Assembly: GCA_041399065.1 (NCBI GenBank)
Contig: JAWKTN010000001.1
Coordinates: 620,001 to 684,000, forward strand
Length of the DNA stretch: 64,000 nt
Origin: JAGQPD01 sp020426865
GTDB taxonomy: Bacteria > Planctomycetota > Planctomycetia > Pirellulales > Pirellulaceae
Reading direction: 5' to 3'
Part shown: positions 59,950 to 64,000 of the stretch, one piece after another
How positions within the stretch are numbered: the stretch's first letter is position 1
Layout of the letters: the number at the start of each line of letters is the position of its first letter
Program-made: the position numbers and the translations under genes
Notes under the pieces: model-generated
Databases searched by the model: none
What the model was told of the DNA's origin: nothing
What the model saw: only the letters and a program-made list of their open reading frames with translations

Positions 59950-61597
59950 CGGGCCGTGGGCGGGCCATCCGTATGCACAGCCACTGGACGTCCAGCAGTT
60001 CTGTGGCTATCCACCCAGCGAGCGGCAGCGGTCGTTTCTTGGCCTGACCTGTGAGGAGGCACTTTTCGGTGGCGCCCTTGGCGGTGGCAAAAGTCTGGCA
60101 CTGCTGATGGCGGCCGCGCAGTTCCTTCACGTCCCCAGTTATCACGCTATCCTATTCCGGCGGACTCGGCCGAATCTGCAGGACTTGATCGATCGTTCGA
60201 TGGAGTTATTCGGCGACTTCGGCTCGTGGAACGGTTCGATACGTGCTGGCCGATGGTCGTTTCCAGGTGGCGCGATGTTGTCATTTGGTCACATGCAACA
60301 CGAATTGGACAAATTTGATTGGAAAGGCCCTGAGTACCAGTTCATCGGATTCGATGAGTTGACTGAGTTTTCCGAGACGCAATACACGTTCCTGTTCACT
60401 CGTTTGCGGCGTACCACGTGCGACCAGCACGGCGACGCTCCCGATCCCGCTTGCCCCGTGTGCCAAGCCACGCACCACGTGCGGCACCTACCGCTACGTG
60501 TACGCGCCGCGACGAATCCCGATGGTCCAGGTCGATTGTGGGTGGCAGATCGTTTCGTACCGGACGAGGCACATCGTAACATCGAGGATGGCGAGGTACA
60601 GGATACTTACCAGAAAGGTGACACCGTCTTCGTTCCAAGCTTCGTGGAAGATAATCCCGGTCTGGATGCTGCAGAATACCGCGAACGCACGTGCAAACGA
60701 TTGACCGCCAAGCAGGCGCACCAGCTATTTCGCGGGTCGTGGAAGGCCATCGAGGGGGCCGTTTTTGATGAAAAGCACTTCCGTCGCTATGCCCTGGACG
60801 ACCACGGACGCATCGTGTTGCTCAGTCCCGATGGCGGACGCATGACCGAGGCTCCCCGCGAGGACTTTCGACGCATCGTCACGATCGATTGTGCCCACAC
60901 CAGCGAGGAAAAGGCCAGAGAGAAGCGTGGCAAGCCGCACAGTTACAGCGTGGCGGCATCATGGTATACGATCGACCGGGCGACCAGTCCGCACCATCAT
61001 GGCATATCGGCATTGTGCCTGCGGGATGTTTGGCGCGATCGAGTTGGCTGGTTGGACCTACGGCGACATGTGTTGGAGTTCCTGGCCCGCGAGGCGCCCC
61101 ACGAGGTGATCATCGAGGACACGACCGGGTCGCGATCGCTGATCGAGGAATGCAGAAACGCAGGGTATAACGTGACTGCCTTTAATCCGGCGCAGCGGTA
61201 TTTCAAAGGGCGCGTCGGTGTTTCTGGCAAGCTAGAGCGTTCCCACGGCCTGCAGATGTTATTCGAGGCCGGCAAAGTCTATTTCCCCCAGGGACAGCCC
61301 CGATGGCTTCTCGACTACATGGGGGAGCTTTTATCGTGGGAGGGGCACGAGGACGAGACGGCGGATCAGATTGACGTCAGTAGCATGGCGGCCATCAAGT
61401 TCCTTCGTGGGGGCTCGGGCTTTGTACGTACTACCGTATCGGTACCCGGTGACGGCAGCTACGACTTGCGGCGTGAGATACCACGTCCGCGTCCGGCGAT
61501 CACGGATTGGTCCGCATCGCATGTCGGGATGTCGTGGGCCATGGGGCCGTCGCAGCGTGTTGGCGATCCGTTGCGTCGATCGAGAGACAGGTTTTAG
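59927..61597 (+). CDS. Phage terminase large subunit
   Basis: This is the packaging motor and nuclease. From the ATG at 59927 it has 556 residues: Walker A in LFGGALGGGKSLALLMAAAQ (48-56), Walker B in YQFIGFDELTEFSE near 145, a Cys/His insert with CDQHGDAPDPACPVCQATHH near 165-190 resembling a zinc knuckle, and an RNase H-like nuclease with D in FRRIVTIDCAHTSEEK, E/D in EVIIEDTTGSRSL and D in DETADQIDVSSMA. The frame is open from 59795, but the first 44 codons overlap the small subunit. No portal gene follows. Confidence 0.93.
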   Translation: MTEAAATDGPWAGHPYAQPLDVQQFCGYPPSERQRSFLGLTCEEALFGGALGGGKSLALLMAAAQFLHVPSYHAILFRRTRPNLQDLIDRSMELFGDFGSWNGSIRAGRWSFPGGAMLSFGHMQHELDKFDWKGPEYQFIGFDELTEFSETQYTFLFTRLRRTTCDQHGDAPDPACPVCQATHHVRHLPLRVRAATNPDGPGRLWVADRFVPDEAHRNIEDGEVQDTYQKGDTVFVPSFVEDNPGLDAAEYRERTCKRLTAKQAHQLFRGSWKAIEGAVFDEKHFRRYALDDHGRIVLLSPDGGRMTEAPREDFRRIVTIDCAHTSEEKAREKRGKPHSYSVAASWYTIDRATSPHHHGISALCLRDVWRDRVGWLDLRRHVLEFLAREAPHEVIIEDTTGSRSLIEECRNAGYNVTAFNPAQRYFKGRVGVSGKLERSHGLQMLFEAGKVYFPQGQPRWLLDYMGELLSWEGHEDETADQIDVSSMAAIKFLRGGSGFVRTTVSVPGDGSYDLRREIPRPRPAITDWSASHVGMSWAMGPSQRVGDPLRRSRDRF

Positions 61598-61676
61598 CAG
61601 TGGTGGTTTATCGTCCTGGCGGGGGCGTTTTTGTTTTCGGCCGTTTGGCCACTTTCCCGTTCAGGAGTATTTGGAG

Positions 61677-62378
61677 ATGACGATTGATATTGCTACTATT
61701 GACAGTTTCGTGACGGCCGCCGGCTACCGTGATCTGGTGTGCCGTCAGGTAGAATACGGCGATGTGACGGCAGATGAGATTCGCGCGGCAGCGTGGGACA
61801 ACGGTTTTTCCAGAGCCGACTGGGAACGCCACGTGGAGACTGCCCGCCGGCGACGCGATGGCGAGTACAGGGGGTATGCGTTGACAGCGTCGAGTCATAC
61901 CGACCACGACGACGAAATCAAGGCATGCCAAGATGGGATTGCAAAACTGGAAAGCAAGCGGCAGAGCCACCAAGATTTCATTGATGGCGAGCGGCGTATC
62001 CGTGACGATGGCACGTTTACACTTGGCATCAACGGCAAGGAGGACACCCTTCGACAGATCGCCTCCAACAAAGAGTTTCTCGCGCTGACAGACTTGACGC
62101 CGGAACAAAAACAGGGCGGCCGGGCGTCACTTGCCCAGTGCGAGGAGCGGCTTGCCGTCATCGAGAAAAACGAACGCGAGGTCGTGGCACTCACCGAGCA
62201 GATCGACGCAACACGTCAGCGGTTGTTCGACCTGGAGGACCAGAAGCGTGACTGGCGCAATTTCAACCTGGCCGAGTTTTCGACGGACGAACCCAAGCCG
62301 CAGCCGCCTTTCACGCACAATCTTGCCACAGCAACTGGCCGGCCGAGCGAGTGTGACGTTGTTCCGCAGTTCGGCTGA
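61677..62378 (+). CDS. Hypothetical coiled-coil protein after the terminase
   Basis: The 233-residue protein starts MTIDIATIDSFVTAAGYRDL and has a helical N-terminal part (EIRAAAWDNGFSRADWERHV) and a central coiled coil (DEIKACQDGIAKLESKRQSH, LAQCEERLAVIEKNEREVVA, LTEQIDATRQRLFDLEDQK). It is acidic and soluble. No known portal, scaffold or capsid motif is visible. A scaffold-like function cannot be excluded. AGGAGTATTTGGAG precedes the ATG, and a terminator follows 12 bp after the stop, closing the terminase operon. Confidence 0.75.
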   Translation: MTIDIATIDSFVTAAGYRDLVCRQVEYGDVTADEIRAAAWDNGFSRADWERHVETARRRRDGEYRGYALTASSHTDHDDEIKACQDGIAKLESKRQSHQDFIDGERRIRDDGTFTLGINGKEDTLRQIASNKEFLALTDLTPEQKQGGRASLAQCEERLAVIEKNEREVVALTEQIDATRQRLFDLEDQKRDWRNFNLAEFSTDEPKPQPPFTHNLATATGRPSECDVVPQFG

Positions 62379-62389
62379 TCGCGCGATCG

Positions 62390-62427
62390 GGCTCCGCGTG
62401 TCCACCACCGCGCGGAGCCTTCTTTTT
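62390..62427 (+). terminator. Rho-independent terminator after the terminase operon
   Basis: GGCTCCGCG and CGCGGAGCC form a perfect 9-bp stem with a 12-base loop, followed by TTCTTTTT. It ends the operon of the terminase genes and the coiled-coil protein. Confidence 0.92.
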
Positions 62428-62442
62428 GCCTGGGAGGAGTCG

Positions 62443-62715
62443 ATGATTGCCGACCCCGACAAACGAGGGCGTGTCCCTGATCTCGCTGGCAAGACGCGCG
62501 ACGCGCTAAACGTGACGGTGTCACATATTCGCGGCGACGAAGCCGACCTGTGCACAGGACAGCCCGGTCGGTGGCAGTGCGATGGGCGGACGTGGTTAGC
62601 GACGACGCCGTCTGAGGCACAACATGGCAAACGTCAGCAATGTGATACACGATGGTTCCGGTACGAGCGTGATCGAAGCGTATGCAAGGCTCGGGACATG
62701 GAGATTAAACGCTGA
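62443..62715 (+). CDS. Possible small protein after the terminator
   Basis: The 90-residue frame starts MIADPDKRGRVPDLAGKTRD, continues with DEADLCTGQPGRWQCDGRTW and becomes basic toward the end. A very good GGGAGGAGTCG site precedes the ATG. Its last 40 codons overlap the end of the convergent PEP-CTERM gene, which argues for an earlier real end or a spurious frame. No family is recognised. Confidence 0.4.
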   Translation: MIADPDKRGRVPDLAGKTRDALNVTVSHIRGDEADLCTGQPGRWQCDGRTWLATTPSEAQHGKRQQCDTRWFRYERDRSVCKARDMEIKR

Positions 62716-63161
62716 GCCGTCGCTCAAAATGCCGCTGAAATCGTAGTGGTTGTCTTTAAACGTACGACGCTGGCCTATGACGAGGCGGGTTTGTTCCACG
62801 CCGTTAACAAAGAATTTGGTGCCGAAGAAATTGACTTCGGCCATATCTCTTAGGGCAAGGAATTGGCCTTCAAATGAGCCACCATGGATGTTAAGTTCGG
62901 ATTCCATTCCGGACCTACATCCGCATAGGAGTCGAACTGCGGCACAACCTGATGGCCCGTGCACGGGATCGAACGGTAGGTTGAATTGTAGGTCAAAGCC
63001 GGTGACGGCATATCAGTGGAACCGTCGTTTTCGCTAATATGTGGAACGGCGCTAGAATCATCATGACCAAACTCTTCACCATTTTCACCCAACATTCGCC
63101 AGCGGTAGTCTTCACCCACGGCAGTCGACGCTAAACATAGCAGTATCAGTAGCGGACGCAT
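62596..63161 (-). pseudogene. PEP-CTERM surface protein, single-base frameshift
   Basis: The start MRPLLILLCLASTAVGEDYR is a signal peptide followed by WRMLGENGEEF, shared with the adjacent paralogue. The frame runs to QFDSYADVGPE, then must shift one base to continue as ESELNIHGGSFEGQFLALRD, FFGTKFFVNGVEQTRLVIGQ and ITLVPEPSCITLLTFAMLCL with a RRRRR end, a PEP-CTERM sorting signal. Inserting a G at the GG near base 62910 gives DVGPGMESELN, the form usual in planctomycete relatives. The C-terminal signal would be processed by an exosortase. The 566-nt span is 3n+2. Confidence 0.8.
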
Positions 63162-63724
63162 GATTGTCTTTCCTTGTCGCGATTGCGTGGACGTCGGAGA
63201 CACAGGAGGCCGCCAAGGGCGGCACACGTGAAGCCGGTGGGTTCTGGTACGGGGATGCGAGAAACGGACAGAATATTACCGGAATGTCGTTCGACGGGAA
63301 ATGTGTTTACAGTCAATAGCCATGTTATTTGCGGCCACCCCGCAAGCGAGCCATCGAAGTTGTTTGCTTCTGGATAAGTGGTAGTTCCGTAGAATGAGAA
63401 TACAAGATCCGTTCTTTCGGAAGGTATGATAATCAATTGGGTATCAACCTGATTGGTTCCGTCAAACTGATACACAAAGTCGAAGACGGCGCCGCTGTTT
63501 AATTCTAATCCTCCCATCCCAATTGGATAGGGAACGGAGAATTGAATGTCACTGCTTTCGATATTATAGCCCGACACGCCGGGGTCTGGCATATTGACGT
63601 ATGGCGTTGTGCCGTACAAAGTAACGATGAATTCCTCTCCCTTGTCACCAAGTATTCGCCACCGGTAATCTTCTTGGGCGACAGCACTCGCCGCGACACA
63701 GAGCACGATCAATAGAGTCCGCAT
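63146..63724 (-). CDS. PEP-CTERM surface protein
   Basis: The 192-residue protein has a signal peptide (MRTLLIVLCVAASAVAQEDY), WRILGDKGEEF like its neighbour, a beta-rich middle (SDIQFSVPYPIGMGGLELNS, VFDFVYQFDGTNQVDTQLI) and a PEP-CTERM end: IPVPEPTGFTCAALGGLLC followed by LRRPRNRDK. Such proteins are exported and anchored or released by exosortase. AGGGAGAAGCCA before the ATG at 63724 is better than the upstream start at 63802. It overlaps the start of the downstream paralogue by 16 bp. Confidence 0.88.
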   Translation of the reverse strand: MRTLLIVLCVAASAVAQEDYRWRILGDKGEEFIVTLYGTTPYVNMPDPGVSGYNIESSDIQFSVPYPIGMGGLELNSGAVFDFVYQFDGTNQVDTQLIIIPSERTDLVFSFYGTTTYPEANNFDGSLAGWPQITWLLTVNTFPVERHSGNILSVSRIPVPEPTGFTCAALGGLLCLRRPRNRDKERQSCVRY

Positions 63725-63827
63725 TGGCTTCTCCCTGGCTTTAGACGCCGATCTCATCCGTTTCCGCTCAGTGTACCGTCGCAGCCCGCCAGGGACAAGC
63801 AAATGGCGTCAGTTGCGCTGTGAACGC

Positions 63828-64000
63828 CTAGGAGCCCCGTAGACGCACGCAGGGGCAAGCTGGCTCCCATGTCGACTTGGCACCTGATCGTGCGTTAGGA
63901 GCGATCCTGTGCGGTAGTTTTCGGAAGGCGGTGAGGGCAACAGCCCCGCCAATGCTACCGAACGTCAGGGCAGCACGCAAATGTCTGTTCGCTGGCAGGC
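63828..64000 (-). CDS. Possible C-terminal end of a protein running in from beyond the window
   Basis: An open minus-strand frame enters from the right edge and stops at 63828. It contains a short hydrophobic segment (AALTFGSIGGAVALTAF) and a basic tail (RKLPHRIAPNARSGAKS). It could be a small membrane protein's end or chance. No family is recognised. Confidence 0.2.
   Translation of the reverse strand, partial: LPANRHLRAALTFGSIGGAVALTAFRKLPHRIAPNARSGAKSTWEPACPCVRLRGS

Noticed and set aside
62623..62745. Short plus-strand frame starting MANVSNVIHDGSG
   Set aside because: It is antisense to the end of the PEP-CTERM gene and lacks a ribosome site.

Overview
The window looks like a planctomycete chromosome, probably of the Pirellulales. 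This is inferred from gene content: two PEP-CTERM surface proteins with Arg-rich tails, a giant CheB-CheR-PAS-GAF histidine kinase, a tyrosine integrase family without its first catalytic Arg, and several small proteins I recall mainly from planctomycetes. Gene starts are mostly ATG preceded by AGGAG-like sites, with some GTG and a TTG start for csrA.

Layout. 0-5.5 kb is a decayed stretch: the 5' end of a phosphotransferase/kinase gene, a slipin remnant, a frameshifted rpiB, an intact CHAD protein, a truncated DUF72 gene, and a broken LigD-type repair locus (phosphoesterase, ligase and polymerase parts, no Ku). 5.5-12 kb is a minus-strand run of small stress and signalling genes: pyrophosphatase, dodecin, superoxide dismutase, a sigma-54 activator without receiver, BON-domain proteins, a DUF2383 protein, stand-alone receivers and Hsp20. 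12.1-17.7 kb holds a 1606-residue CheB/CheR/PAS/GAF kinase and its NarL-type regulator. 17.8-25.9 kb has a 515-bp repeat that truncates an LssY-type gene, then DUF2254, glycogen debranching enzyme, P-type H+-ATPase and a DUF502 protein. 26-33.8 kb holds Kup and a five-gene operon PPK2 - MgtC/DUF4010 - Nramp - universal stress protein - CorC. 33.9-39.1 kb carries KatG, a SpoIIAA-like protein, a YflT-like protein, two YfdX paralogues and CsrA. 39.4-47.3 kb has an NtrB/NtrC-like pair, a membrane protein, a VIT1-family transporter, FtsH, and the intact copy of the repeated small membrane-protein gene.

Taken together, 5-47 kb is a large stress-tolerance block covering oxidative stress, ion homeostasis, polyphosphate, protein quality control and two-component signalling. 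The pairing of two YfdX genes, Hsp20 and FtsH recalls the proteobacterial transmissible locus of stress tolerance, although the gene order differs.

47.4-62.7 kb is mobile DNA around a tRNA-Arg(ACG) gene at 52.1 kb. On its left is a small integrative element: three paralogous small proteins, an MT-A70 adenine methyltransferase, a small HTH protein, and a tyrosine integrase ending 6 bp from the tRNA 3' end. On its right is a phage-like module: a second integrase, HTH and zinc-ribbon-like proteins, an ERCC4 nuclease, an NrS-1-like primase-polymerase/helicase followed by iteron-like repeats, a serine recombinase, and small and large terminase subunits. No portal, protease, capsid or tail gene follows the terminase. 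A coiled-coil protein, a strong terminator and PEP-CTERM genes come next. This suggests a phage satellite or a packaging-competent plasmid-like element.

At least six genes carry apparent single-base frameshifts and one a premature TGA. In several cases restoring one base to a short homopolymer gives a perfect family match, so sequencing or assembly error must be weighed against true decay.
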